Assembly (NCBI RefSeq): GCF_015477355.1 | Contig: NZ_JADLRJ010000002.1 | Span: 682,001 to 746,000 of the forward strand | From: Nocardia blacklockiae | Lineage (GTDB): Bacteria > Actinomycetota > Actinomycetes > Mycobacteriales > Mycobacteriaceae | Reading direction: 5' to 3' | Length of the DNA: 64,000 bases | In this document: positions 53,646 to 63,449 of the stretch, one piece after another | How the letters are laid out: every line of letters begins with the position of its first letter | How positions within the stretch are numbered: the first letter of the stretch is position 1 | Program-made: the position numbers and the translations under genes | Notes under the pieces: model-generated | What the model was told of the DNA's origin: nothing | Database searches by the model: none | Seen by the model: the letters and a program-made list of their open reading frames with translations, nothing else

Positions 53646-54815
53646 GTGATCGCAAAACGTACGCGTTGGTTCGCACTCGCCGGTGTGCTCGTGGTCGCCG
53701 GTGGTGTCACCGGCGGCCTGCTCTGGCTGCGGGAGTCGACCGCCGCCCCGACGGCGGTGGCGATCGTGAACACCGACACCGGCACCACCGGCGCGAAGAT
53801 CGTGAAGGGTCTGCGGGACGGCGGAATCCGCGAGTGGACCGTCGCCGAACCCGGCGGGGCGAGCACGGCCGACTACGCCGCCGTGATCACGCTGCCCGGC
53901 GACCTGTCCTCGTCGCTGGCGACGCTGACGTCGACGCAGCCGCATCGCGCGCAGGTCACCGTGGACACCAACGCGCACGCCGACGCGAATCTGGTCAACG
54001 ACGCGGTGAACGAGGTCACCCGCCGGATCAGCGCGGCCGGGGTGGATCAGACGCTGGCGGCCGTCGGCACCGCGCGCGGCTCGGTGCAGCAGGTCGCCCT
54101 CACCTCGCAGCTGCTCGGCGCGGGCGTGCAGCAGGCCGCCGACGCCTCGGGTCAGTTCACCGGCGGCGCCGACGAGATGCTCGGCTTCCTGAACACCGCG
54201 AAAGACGGTGCGGTGCAGCTCAACGCGGGCATCGCGCAGTTGAACAGCACCCTCGGGGCGGCGACCGCGCAGGCCGAGGGCCTGGCGAGCGCGCTCGACG
54301 CGACCGGCCTGACCATCGGGCAGATCTCCAGCACCGCCGACACCTTGAGCACGGGGCTGAATCAGACACTGCCGCTGCTGCGCGCCCTGCCGTTCGCGAA
54401 CGACCCGCGGCTGGCCGACATCATCGGCAAACTCGACGCATTGCAGGGCGTCGCCGGTCAGGCCGGCGCGCAGCTGTCCGGGTTCGCTCAGCTCACCGGC
54501 TCGAACACCGATCCGAACACGCCGGTCAGCACTCTGCTGCGCGATGCGGCGAACCGGTTGTCCGACGCCGGCGCCCAGCTCAACCAGGGTGCCGAACTGG
54601 CGAAACAGGTTCCGCTGCTGGCCGATCAGGGTGCGAGCCAGCTGACCGGCGCGATCGCGGCGCTCACCGGTGGCGTGCAGCAGCTCCAGCAGATCGTCGC
54701 CAACCTGAACACCCAGGCCGGCAACGCCCTCAACGCCCTGCCCGCGCACAGCGGCAATCAGCAGTCGGCGATCGCCACGAACATCAGCGACCCGGTGGAA
54801 ATCGTGCGGAACTAG
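53646..54815 (+). CDS. Truncated YhgE/Pip-like membrane-anchored protein
   Basis: This 389-residue protein has one N-terminal membrane helix (WFALAGVLVVAGGVTGGLLWL) and an extracytoplasmic domain with the AVAIVNTDTGTTGAKIVKGL motif typical of YhgE/Pip and MmpL-linked proteins. It continues with heptad-like Gln/Leu-rich coiled coils (AQLNSTLGAATAQAEGLASA). The full-length family has about five C-terminal membrane helices of the ABC-2 type; none is present here, so the gene lacks the transporter half. No frameshift or remnant is visible after the stop. It is 84 nt after prrB. Confidence 0.7.
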   Translation: MIAKRTRWFALAGVLVVAGGVTGGLLWLRESTAAPTAVAIVNTDTGTTGAKIVKGLRDGGIREWTVAEPGGASTADYAAVITLPGDLSSSLATLTSTQPHRAQVTVDTNAHADANLVNDAVNEVTRRISAAGVDQTLAAVGTARGSVQQVALTSQLLGAGVQQAADASGQFTGGADEMLGFLNTAKDGAVQLNAGIAQLNSTLGAATAQAEGLASALDATGLTIGQISSTADTLSTGLNQTLPLLRALPFANDPRLADIIGKLDALQGVAGQAGAQLSGFAQLTGSNTDPNTPVSTLLRDAANRLSDAGAQLNQGAELAKQVPLLADQGASQLTGAIAALTGGVQQLQQIVANLNTQAGNALNALPAHSGNQQSAIATNISDPVEIVRN

Positions 54816-54818
54816 CGA

Positions 54819-55178
54819 TCAGCTGGCGTCCAGCAGATCGATGATGAACACCAGGGTCTTGCCCGACAGCTGGTGCCCGGCGCCCTCGGGGCCGTAGGCC
54901 AGCTCGGGCGGAATGGTGAGCTGCCGCCGGCCGCCGACCCGCATCCCCGGAATCCCGTCCTGCCAGCCCTGGATCAGGCCGCGCAGCGGGAACGTGATGG
55001 ATTCGCCGCGGCTCCAGGAGGAGTCGAACTCCTCGCCCGTGTCGTACTCCACACCCACGTAGTGCACCTCGACCGTGCCGCCCGGCACCGCCTCGGGGCC
55101 CTCGCCTTCGACGATGTCCTTGATCACCAGCTCCGTAGGCGCGGGGCCTTCCTGGAACTCGACTTGCGGCTTGGTCAT
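54819..55178 (-). CDS. FKBP-type peptidyl-prolyl isomerase
   Basis: This 119-residue single-domain FKBP has GGTVEVHYVGVEYDTGEEFDSS, the ligand-pocket FPLRGLIQGWQDGIPGMRVG segment, RRQLTIPPELAYGPEGAG and LVFIIDLLDAS. These cover the usual active-site Asp, Phe, Trp and Tyr positions. It is cytosolic (no signal peptide) and should catalyse Xaa-Pro isomerisation. ATG 55178 follows AGAAGAGGACGC. Its stop is 3 nt from the convergent YhgE/Pip-like stop. Confidence 0.92.
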   Translation of the reverse strand: MTKPQVEFQEGPAPTELVIKDIVEGEGPEAVPGGTVEVHYVGVEYDTGEEFDSSWSRGESITFPLRGLIQGWQDGIPGMRVGGRRQLTIPPELAYGPEGAGHQLSGKTLVFIIDLLDAS

Positions 55179-55323
55179 GCGTCCTCTTCTTTTCGATGGA
55201 TAGGCCGACAGACAGTGTTCACCATAGTGGCCGGGGTGAAACCTGTCGGGAGGACGAGCCGCGTCACATCCGCGCCGGACCGTGCGCGCGGCGCCCGCGG
55301 CGGGCCGGGCAAGATGGTTGCCC

Positions 55324-56127
55324 GTGGCCGTAGTGATCGATATCGACGACCCCGCCGATCCCCGGGTCGCCGACTTCCGCGACCTCAACTCCGCGGACCG
55401 GCGGCCGGACCTGCCCGGCGGGAAAGGCTTGGTGATCGCGGAGGGCGTGGTGGTGGTGCAGCGCATGCTCGCCTCGCGGTTCACGCCGTTCGCGCTGCTC
55501 GGGGTGGGCCGGCGGTACGAGACGCTGGCCGGTGACCTCGCGGGCTCGGCGGTGCCCTACTACCGCGCGAGCGCCGAGGTGATGGCCGAGGTGGTCGGGT
55601 TCCATCTGAACCGAGGCGTGCTGGCGGCGGCCCGCCGTCCCGCCGCGGCGACGGTGGACGAGGTGCTGGCCGGCGCGCGCACCATCGCCGTGCTGGAGGG
55701 CGTCAACGATCACGAGAACATCGGCTCGATCTTCCGGAACGCGGCCGGGCTGGGCGCCGACGCGATACTGTTCGGCGACCGCTGCGCCGACCCGCTGTAC
55801 CGGCGGGCGGTCCGGGTGTCGATGGGGCATGTGCTGCGGGTGCCGTTCGCTCACCTGCCGAGCTGGCCCGACGGCCTGGAGATGTTGCGGGACAAGGGTT
55901 TCCGGCTCATCGCCCTGACCCCGGACCCGGCCGCCGCGACCCTGGCCACCGCCCTGACCGGCGACCGGGTGGCGCTGCTGCTGGGCGCCGAGGGCCCGGG
56001 GCTCACGGAGGCGGCGATGGCCGCGACCGACGTGCGCGCCCGCATCCCGATGGCGCCCGGCACCGACTCACTGAACGTGGCCACCGCGGCGGCGATGGCC
56101 TTCTACGAAAGGGTGCGCACCTCGTGA
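55324..56127 (+). CDS. TrmH/SpoU-family RNA 2'-O-methyltransferase
   Basis: This 267-residue protein has the three SPOUT motifs: EGVNDHENIGSIFRNAAGLG, LLLGAEGPGL and IPMAPGTDSLNVATAAAMAF, forming the trefoil-knot SAM-binding fold. It methylates the 2'-OH of a tRNA or rRNA nucleotide; the target is unknown. It corresponds to M. tuberculosis Rv0881. GTG 55324 is the start. Its stop overlaps the start of the DUF2537-like gene as GTGA. Confidence 0.88.
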   Translation: MAVVIDIDDPADPRVADFRDLNSADRRPDLPGGKGLVIAEGVVVVQRMLASRFTPFALLGVGRRYETLAGDLAGSAVPYYRASAEVMAEVVGFHLNRGVLAAARRPAAATVDEVLAGARTIAVLEGVNDHENIGSIFRNAAGLGADAILFGDRCADPLYRRAVRVSMGHVLRVPFAHLPSWPDGLEMLRDKGFRLIALTPDPAAATLATALTGDRVALLLGAEGPGLTEAAMAATDVRARIPMAPGTDSLNVATAAAMAFYERVRTS

Positions 56128-56420
56128 CTCAGCCGTACGGCACCCCCGACGATGCCGAACCCACCCCGTGGGCACCGGGATTGGCGGTCGCCACCCTGGT
56201 CGCGCTGCTCACCGCCGCCGGGGTGTACTCCTTCGGCAACGCGCTGGCACACGTGCACTGGCTGCTGTCGGTGGCGGTGAACCTGATCGCGGTCGGCGGG
56301 GCCGCGCCGACGGCCTGGCGGTGGCGCGCCACACCGGTGACGCGCTGGGTGCTCGGCGGTCTCGCGGCGGGGGTGCTGCTCGGCTGGTTCGTCCTGCTGG
56401 TCGCCGCCGTCTCCGCGTGA
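56124..56420 (+). CDS. Small DUF2537-like membrane protein
   Basis: This 98-residue protein has three predicted membrane helices (GLAVATLVALLTAAGVYSF, LLSVAVNLIAVGGAAPTAW and WVLGGLAAGVLLGWFVLLVA), preceded by a short acidic, Pro-rich N-terminus. It matches the position and size of Rv0882 beside the methyltransferase in M. tuberculosis. The GTG start overlaps the upstream stop, so translation is coupled. Function is unknown. Confidence 0.8.
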   Translation: MTQPYGTPDDAEPTPWAPGLAVATLVALLTAAGVYSFGNALAHVHWLLSVAVNLIAVGGAAPTAWRWRATPVTRWVLGGLAAGVLLGWFVLLVAAVSA

Positions 56421-56430
56421 GCCCTCGGCG

Positions 56431-57165
56431 CTACGAGACCCGGTCGCGGTTGCGCAGCCAGCCGAACCAGCGTTTCCCGAGTGGCTCCGGCTCTTCCGGC
56501 TCGGCCGGCACGATCGGTCGCGGCGCCTCGCCTTTCGGGTAAAGGCTGAAACCGCAGACGGCGATGTCGGAGGGCTTCAACGCGTCGTCGGAAGTCGCTC
56601 CGCGATACCGGAATCCGAGCCACTCCGCGTTGGCCTCGTCGGCGAAGGCCGGCGGGTCGAACGGCAGGATCTGCGGGTCGGGCAGCTCGCCGGGATGCAG
56701 GTGCACCGGGTGCTCACCCGCCCAGAACGGGCGCTCCCACACCAGCGGCAGGCCCTCGTCCTCCAGGATGTCGACCCGGGTGGCGCTGAACGCGCGGCGG
56801 AATTCACCACGCTCCCAATGCGCGAACGCGCCCCAGCCGTGCGGGATGTCGTAGGAGACCAGGTAGGTGTGCTCGGAGGCCAGCGGCCGCACCAGCAGTT
56901 CGGGCAGGGCGGTGGGGTGGGCGAGCGCCGCCTGCCCCGTGCACACCACCGTCACGCCGGGATAGCAGCCGATGTAGATCGACCCGGGATCCGGCCCGGC
57001 CCAAACCTTCAGCGTGCCCGACGCCGCGGGCACCACATCGCGCTCGGGGTTCAGCTGTTTGGCCAGTGCCAGTGCGGCTTCCGGATCGGGATCCGGGTGG
57101 GCGCGCAGCACCGCCACCGGATCGGGGTCGTCGACGTACCAGAGGGACGAAGCTGTAGACGGCAC
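56431..57165 (-). CDS. DUF6928-like protein of unknown function
   Basis: This 244-residue, Trp- and Pro-rich soluble protein has SLWYVDDPDPVAVLRAHP near the start, an SIYIGCYPGVTVVCTGQ strand pair, LVSYDIPHGWGAFAHWERG and a C-terminal EWLGFRYRG segment ending in a basic GKRWFGWLRNRDRV. This arrangement suits the DUF6928 family of actinobacteria, which has no known activity. GTG 57165 follows GGGAGG at good spacing; GTG 57174 is an alternative. It is convergent with the DUF2537-like gene. Confidence 0.65.
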   Translation of the reverse strand: MPSTASSLWYVDDPDPVAVLRAHPDPDPEAALALAKQLNPERDVVPAASGTLKVWAGPDPGSIYIGCYPGVTVVCTGQAALAHPTALPELLVRPLASEHTYLVSYDIPHGWGAFAHWERGEFRRAFSATRVDILEDEGLPLVWERPFWAGEHPVHLHPGELPDPQILPFDPPAFADEANAEWLGFRYRGATSDDALKPSDIAVCGFSLYPKGEAPRPIVPAEPEEPEPLGKRWFGWLRNRDRVS

Positions 57166-57713
57166 TTCCGACACCTCCCGATCCTCGCACGAGTAAGCAG
57201 AGCTACTCCCGAGCAAACCTCGGATACCGGACGCCGCACCCACGCCGCGACCCACCCGATGCCCGCCCGAACCGCCGCGCGGCCACACCGAAAATCTACT
57301 CCCCCAACACCCGAAAACGCCGCGCTTCGCATTGCGCTCCGCGTGTCAAGAGGACTGATCACCCACACCGCCACACGGCAACCACCGAATCCCCTACCAG
57401 AACCTGGCAATCACCGAGTCAACAGCAACGCCCACTCTCCCCGACGTACCCACTCGTCCCACCCTCACGCACCCCACCCCACTATTGGCCGCGATCAACA
57501 ACCCCGGCAGGCGCATCCCGTCATCCCGGCACGCTTTCGGCCGGGATCCACAACGCCCAAGTCCACAGCATCCGATCCCGGCGAGTGCATAGTCAGCACC
57601 GGGCACGAGCGGTACAGCTCAGCCACACGCGCGGGAACGCCAAAGGTCCGCGCGTGGCGGAGGGGACGAGGAACGCGGATTCGACTACCCGCGCAACGGT
57701 TTACGCCGGGCGC
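57166..57713. other. Intergenic region with dispersed palindrome, no gene
   Basis: This 548-nt region lies between the DUF6928-like gene and the 3' end of sepH. It has reduced coding character, C/A-rich tracts and one copy of a dispersed palindromic element at 57523-57547. No convincing small gene or RNA was seen. The promoter of the DUF6928-like gene must lie near its 57.2-kb end. Confidence 0.55.
57523..57547. repeat. Dispersed intergenic palindrome, copy 2
   Basis: ATCCCGGC and GCCGGGAT arms enclose ACGCTTTCG. It is the inverted counterpart of the core of 10375-10410 with one extra G. Repeated occurrence of the same hairpin in two non-coding places implies a dispersed element rather than chance. 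Confidence 0.75.
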
Positions 57714-58862
57714 TCAGTGGCCGGAGCTGCGGACGCCTAGTAGCACGTCTTCCCAGGACGGCATCGGGGCCTTGCCGCCGCGCTTGGAGCGGGACTTCTG
57801 GGCGGCGGGCTTGGCCGGCTGTGCCGACTGGCCCGAGCGCTCGGCCGTGCTCGCGGCGGGCGCGGCCGGGGCGGCGGGCTCGGCGGCCGGAGCCGCGGGC
57901 GGGGTCGACGGTGCCGGGGTCGCAGGGGCATTCGCGGCGGGCGCGGCCGAGACACTGCCCGGGGAGGCGGGCGGCGGCGTGGCCGGGGTGCTCTTGGGTG
58001 CGGGCTGCGCGGGGGCGGCCGTGCCCTTCGCGGCGACCGGCACCGCACTGCCACCGACCGCGGCGCGCTGCTCGAAGTACTCGGGCTCGTCCTCACCGGC
58101 GGTGATCTGCGCGGGCTCGGGCGAGGTGAACGCCGCGGGGGCGGGCTCCTCGGGAGCCTTGCGGGCGGGCTCGTGCGAGTTCAGCGCGGCGGGTTCGTGC
58201 GTGGTCACGGCGGCGGGCTCGACCGGCGCCGGCTCGGCCGCCGAATCCGGCAGGATCGTCGCCAGGCCGCGCAGCGCCCGGCCGAAGTCGGGATCGATGA
58301 GGTCGGTGGCCGGGTCGTCCAGCGGCGTCACCGAGCCGCCGTGTGCGTCGGGCTGGAAACGCCAGTGCGCGGCGATCACCGAACGGCCCGCCTGCCACTG
58401 CAATTGGGCCACCCAGTAGCCCTTCTCGTCCTTCCAGGCGTCCCACTCGGCGATATCGATGTTGTGGCCGCGCTCGGCGAAGGCGGCCGACACCACATCG
58501 ATGAGAGTCTCCACGGCCGGGCCGTCCTTGCGGACGGGGTGCGCCCGCTGCGCGAGTTCGGCGGCGCGAGCGCGCTCCAGCAGTACGGGGTACGCGAAGC
58601 GCTCCACCCGGGAGGTCGGCATGCCCGACTCCTCGGTGACCTGTTCCACGGAGGCACCGGCACGAATACGGGCCTGGATATCGCGAGGACGCATAGTTGC
58701 TTCCGTTTCGATCTCGATCTGGCCGAATCGGGCAAGGTCTCCGCGCGCCGCGGCACGCAGCTTCTCGTCGGCGGGCAGCCGGTACTTCACGCCGGTCTCG
58801 GTATCGACACACACGATGTGCGCGGAATCGGGCGTCAATCCGATCACTCGAAGTTCACGCAC
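57714..58862 (-). CDS. sepH: SepH-like cell-division regulator (DUF3071)
   Basis: This 382-residue protein has an N-terminal DUF3071 domain (VRELRVIGLTPDSAHIVC, then MRPRDIQARIRAGASVEQVT with a helix-turn-helix-like VTEESGMPTSRVERFAYPVL), a middle AEWDAWKDEKGYWVAQLQW domain, and a long Pro/Ala-rich disordered tail ending in a conserved basic-hydrophobic SKRGGKAPMPSWEDVLLGVR. It matches Streptomyces and M. tuberculosis SepH (Rv0883c), which stimulates FtsZ assembly. GTG 58862 follows a near-perfect AAGGAGGTAACG. Confidence 0.9.
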   Translation of the reverse strand: MRELRVIGLTPDSAHIVCVDTETGVKYRLPADEKLRAAARGDLARFGQIEIETEATMRPRDIQARIRAGASVEQVTEESGMPTSRVERFAYPVLLERARAAELAQRAHPVRKDGPAVETLIDVVSAAFAERGHNIDIAEWDAWKDEKGYWVAQLQWQAGRSVIAAHWRFQPDAHGGSVTPLDDPATDLIDPDFGRALRGLATILPDSAAEPAPVEPAAVTTHEPAALNSHEPARKAPEEPAPAAFTSPEPAQITAGEDEPEYFEQRAAVGGSAVPVAAKGTAAPAQPAPKSTPATPPPASPGSVSAAPAANAPATPAPSTPPAAPAAEPAAPAAPAASTAERSGQSAQPAKPAAQKSRSKRGGKAPMPSWEDVLLGVRSSGH

Positions 58863-59013
58863 CGTTACCTCCTTATCGCTGCGTCGATCACAGCCAGGCT
58901 CGCGACACCGCCCACGTTCTGGAACAGTAGTGCACTTCTGAGATTCATGTGGCAAGACACGCGCGCGGAAAATCTACGAACGACCTTCCGTGCGCGTTAA
59001 TCTCTGTTATTTG

Positions 59014-59032
59014 GCGCCGCCTTCGGCGGCGC
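59014..59032 (-). terminator. 8-bp hairpin after serC
   Basis: GCGCCGCC and GGCGGCGC flank a 3-nt loop, 17 nt after the serC stop. On the minus strand it is followed by CAAATAAC, so it is a terminator or attenuator between serC and sepH. Confidence 0.55.
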
Positions 59033-59048
59033 GGGTTCGCGGCAGAGT

Positions 59049-60293
<1,245 letters not shown>

Positions 60294-60294
60294 C

Positions 60295-60300
60295 TACGGT
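60295..60300 (+). promoter_or_regulatory. -10 element of the gene divergent from serC
   Basis: TACGGT lies 6 nt before ATG 60307. The divergent serC promoter is about 105 nt away. Confidence 0.4.
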
Positions 60301-60306
60301 ATGGCC

Positions 60307-61170
60307 ATGATCGAGCGCGGCAGGCAAACCCCGGGCACCACACCGCCCGAGCCCGCGCGGGAGCAGCGGGGCGCGCGGGCGAGTACGACGGCCGACGAGT
60401 GGCCGGGCGCCCTGGATCGGCCACTACCGCCGGGGGCGTCGAGTCGGTCACTACCGTCTGGGGCGTCGAGTCCAGGCCAGGTGCACCGGCCAGCCGCAGC
60501 GGGACCGGCCGCGCGGCGGGCGAATTCGGCACGCGGGCTGGTCGGTCCGCTGGACCGACTGCTGGCACGGCTCGAATCGCGCGGATTCGTGGTGGGTGGC
60601 CGGGCACTGTCGCCCGCGGCCCGGCGCGAGCTGCTGGTCCGCGGCATTCCCGCGACGGCGACCGTGCTCGGCGTGCGGCCCCGGCGCACCGAGCCGGGAC
60701 ACCGCTTCTGGGTGCGGGTGCAGGCAGACGGGCAGCAACCCTACGAGACCCGGGTGCGCCAGCGGGTGGACGCCGCGGACCTGGAACTGATGCGGCCCGG
60801 CGACGTGGTCGGCTGCCGGGTGGACCCGGGCGACCGCGACCGCGTCGTGCTGTACGTGCCGAGTCCCGCGGAGGCGACCCGGGTCAGCATCGCGAAGATC
60901 CTCGCCAACGGCCGCCGCGCCGACGCCACCGTGCTCGCCGCCACCCCCGTCGCCGCCGACTACAGCGGCCGCGACGATCCGGTGCTGCGGCTGGACCTGG
61001 AACTGCGGGCGTGGGACGAGCCACGGCCGTGGCGGGTGCGCATCATGCAGCCGGTGCCGCTGACGGCCATCGAACTCGTGGATCTGGGGCGGCATCTGGA
61101 CGTCGCGTTCTTCGCCGTCGACCGGGGCGAGTCGGTCGCGGTCGACTGGGAGGCGTCGGCGCAACCCTGA
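60307..61170 (+). CDS. Uncharacterised protein with two repeated beta modules
   Basis: This 287-residue protein has a disordered, Pro/Ser/Arg-rich N-terminus (about 75 residues), a helical LVGPLDRLLARLESRGFVVGG segment, then two similar modules: GIPATATVLGVRPRRTEPGH to PGDVVGCRVDPGDRDRVVLY, and RRADATVLAATPVAADYSGR to VAFFAVDRGESVAVDW. The 'A-T-A-T-V-L' start and 'V-D-P-x-D' end resemble DUF3592-like small beta domains, but the match is weak. It holds the position of Rv0885 next to serC. ATG 60307 fits a TACGGT -10; ATG 60301 is possible. Confidence 0.6.
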   Translation: MIERGRQTPGTTPPEPAREQRGARASTTADEWPGALDRPLPPGASSRSLPSGASSPGQVHRPAAAGPAARRANSARGLVGPLDRLLARLESRGFVVGGRALSPAARRELLVRGIPATATVLGVRPRRTEPGHRFWVRVQADGQQPYETRVRQRVDAADLELMRPGDVVGCRVDPGDRDRVVLYVPSPAEATRVSIAKILANGRRADATVLAATPVAADYSGRDDPVLRLDLELRAWDEPRPWRVRIMQPVPLTAIELVDLGRHLDVAFFAVDRGESVAVDWEASAQP

Positions 61171-61173
61171 CGT

Positions 61174-62025
61174 TCAGGGCAGTTTCACGAATTCGTAACC
61201 CTGCGAACGCAATCGGGGCAGCACCGCCGACATGCCCGCCGCGGTACCGGATTTCGGCCGGTGCATGTGGGCGATGGCGATCGCGCCGGGGCGGGCCGCC
61301 GACATCGCCTTCTCGACCTGCGCGGCGGAGTAGGTGGCGCCGGCGTCGGCGTTGACGCTGAATCCCACCGGCTGCTCGCCCAATTCGCGCACGATCGCCA
61401 CGGCGACGTCGTCGTAGTGGGCGGTGCCGGTGCGGAAGAAGCGCGGCGGGTGACCCACCAGGCTGGTCAGCGTCTCGTGGTTGCCCCACACCTCGTCCAC
61501 CACCTGCTGCGGCGACCCGGTGCCCGCGATGCCGTACGCGGCGCGGCCGTTCACCGACAGCGGGCAGTGCCGGGTGCCGTGGTTGGCGAGTTCGAACAGC
61601 GGGTTGGCCGCCAGCCGCGCGGCCCGGGCGGGATCCGCCTCGATCCAGCGCTTGTTGAGGAACAGCGTCGCGGGAATCAGCTGGGAATTCAGGAGATTCA
61701 GCAGTTCGGTGTTGATGTCGTTGTTGTCCGGGCCGCCGCAGGCGTCGAACGTCAGCGCGATCCGCTTGCCGCCACCCGGCACCGAGGTAACGATTCCGGG
61801 GATGTCCGTCCCCCAGGCCGCGGGCTGCCGACCGGCGTAGTGGCCGGCCACGGCGGGCTGCGGCTGCCGCGCGCCGACGGTCGGCAAGCCGACCCGCACC
61901 GCCTCGGCCGTGGTCGAGTTCCCTTGCGCCGCACCGCAGCCCGTGGCCACCAGACCGGCGGTCAGCGCGACCCCGGTCGCCAGCAGTTGCCGTCGCGAGA
62001 GCCCACCATCCGACACGGCACGCAT
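61174..62025 (-). CDS. Tat-exported lipoprotein polysaccharide deacetylase
   Basis: This 283-residue protein has a twin-arginine signal (LSRRQLLATGVALTAG) with a possible lipobox before Cys (VATGC), then a NodB-type deacetylase domain. The motif-1 region reads ALTFDACGGPDNND rather than the usual TFDDG, and motif 2 reads ELANHGTRHCPLSV, with later motifs RFFRTGTAHYDD and IAIAHMHRP. The subfamily with DAC in place of DDG is seen in other actinomycetes. It may act on cell-wall polysaccharide. It is convergent with the previous gene with a gap of 3 nt. Confidence 0.78.
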   Translation of the reverse strand: MRAVSDGGLSRRQLLATGVALTAGLVATGCGAAQGNSTTAEAVRVGLPTVGARQPQPAVAGHYAGRQPAAWGTDIPGIVTSVPGGGKRIALTFDACGGPDNNDINTELLNLLNSQLIPATLFLNKRWIEADPARAARLAANPLFELANHGTRHCPLSVNGRAAYGIAGTGSPQQVVDEVWGNHETLTSLVGHPPRFFRTGTAHYDDVAVAIVRELGEQPVGFSVNADAGATYSAAQVEKAMSAARPGAIAIAHMHRPKSGTAAGMSAVLPRLRSQGYEFVKLP

Positions 62026-62074
62026 GGTACGCCACTTCGGTGACGGCGTCCGCCGACCCGCCGCTGCCGCGAAT

Positions 62075-63220
62075 TCACCTGCGCGCCACGTTCTCCCAGC
62101 CCGTCACCGATTCCGGCGTGCGCGGCTCGGGTCCGGTGTAGATGGCGGCCGGGCGAACCAGTTTGCCCAGCTGCTTCTGCTCCAGGATGTGCGCGCACCA
62201 GCCGGCCGTGCGGCCGCAGGTGAACATCGCGGGCATCATGTGCGCCGGCACCTCGGCGAAGTCCAGGATCACCGCGGCCCAGAATTCGACGTTGGTCTCG
62301 ATGGCGCGGTCGGGCCGCCGCTCGCGCAGTTCGGCGAGTGCGGCCTGCTCGAGCGCGGCGGCCACCTCGAAGCGCGGCGCGCCGAGTCGCTGGGCGGTGG
62401 CGCGCAGCACGCGGGCGCGCGGGTCCTCGGCCCGGTACACCCGGTGGCCGAAGCCCATCAGCTTCTCCTTGCGGTCCAGGATGCCCTTGACCAAAGCCCG
62501 TGCGTCCCCGGTCTTCTCGACCTGTTCGATCATCGGCAGCACGCGCGCGGGAGCGCCGCCGTGCAGCGGGCCGGACATCGCGCCGATCGCGCCGGACAGG
62601 CAGGCCGCGACGTCGGCGCCGGTGGAGGCGATGACACGGGCGGTGAAGGTGGAGGCGTTCATGCCGTGCTCGGCGGCCGACACCCAGTAGGCGTCGATGG
62701 CCTCGATGTGCCGCGGATCCGGATCGCCCTGCCAGCGGACCATGAACCGCTCGGTGATGGTGTCGTACTCGTCGATCTTGCGCTGCGGCACCGCGGGCTG
62801 ATAGATGCCGCGCGCCGACTGCGCCACGTACGACAACGCCATCACCGAGGCGCGCGCCAGGTTCTCCCGGGCGGTGTCGTCATCGATGTCCAGTAGCGGC
62901 TGGTAGCCCCAGATCGGCGCGAGCATGGCCAGCCCGGCCTGCACGTCGACCCGGACGTCACCGGTGTGCACCGGCAGCGGGAACGGCTCGGCGGGCGGCA
63001 GGCCGCGGCCGAACTCGCCGTCGACCAGCAGTGCCCACACGTCGCCGAAGGTCACCTGGTTCGCGACCAGGTCCTGGATGTCGACGCCGCGATAGCGCAG
63101 CGCGCCGCCGTCCTTGTCCGGCTCGGCGATGTCGGTGGTGAACGCCACCACCCCTTCCAGACCACTGACGAAATCGGCGGGTACGGCGGGGCCGGTGGAA
63201 GCCGTAGCGCTGGTAGCCAT
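62075..63220 (-). CDS. citA: Citrate synthase 2 (CitA-type)
   Basis: This 381-residue citrate synthase has the three catalytic regions: [17 protein letters not shown] with the first His, [17 protein letters not shown] with the second His, and [19 protein letters not shown] with the Asp. Its length and sequence match M. tuberculosis CitA (Rv0889c), the smaller of two citrate synthases. It condenses oxaloacetate with acetyl-CoA; some relatives accept propionyl-CoA. ATG 63220 follows GAGGAGCGTCACAATC. It is divergent from pdxH. Confidence 0.92.
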   Translation of the reverse strand: MATSATASTGPAVPADFVSGLEGVVAFTTDIAEPDKDGGALRYRGVDIQDLVANQVTFGDVWALLVDGEFGRGLPPAEPFPLPVHTGDVRVDVQAGLAMLAPIWGYQPLLDIDDDTARENLARASVMALSYVAQSARGIYQPAVPQRKIDEYDTITERFMVRWQGDPDPRHIEAIDAYWVSAAEHGMNASTFTARVIASTGADVAACLSGAIGAMSGPLHGGAPARVLPMIEQVEKTGDARALVKGILDRKEKLMGFGHRVYRAEDPRARVLRATAQRLGAPRFEVAAALEQAALAELRERRPDRAIETNVEFWAAVILDFAEVPAHMMPAMFTCGRTAGWCAHILEQKQLGKLVRPAAIYTGPEPRTPESVTGWENVARR

Positions 63221-63402
63221 GATTGTGACGCTCCTCGGGATTCGGGCCGCTCGATCCGGGGCGGCCACGCGGTATGCGATCCGGCGCCCCTGGGGCCCGC
63301 GTGCCCTCACACGCTCTGTCGATCGGGCTTGCCACGACCGCCGGATCCGATGCGACGCCGCCGGGCGGGGCACGGTTGTGCGGGCCGGACGCGCGCGTCG
63401 AT

Positions 63403-63442
63403 CAGTAGGAACCTTAGTCCTCCTACTACTGCGGAGTAACGT
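63403..63442 (+). promoter_or_regulatory. pdxH promoter with overlapping inverted repeat
   Basis: The -35 TTAGTC (63414-63419) and -10 TAACGT (63437-63442) have a 17-nt spacer, and ATG 63450 follows by 7 nt. AGTAGGA (63404-63410) and TCCTACT (63421-63427) form 7-bp arms around the -35, a typical place for a repressor. Confidence 0.6.
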
Positions 63443-63449
63443 CTGGTCC

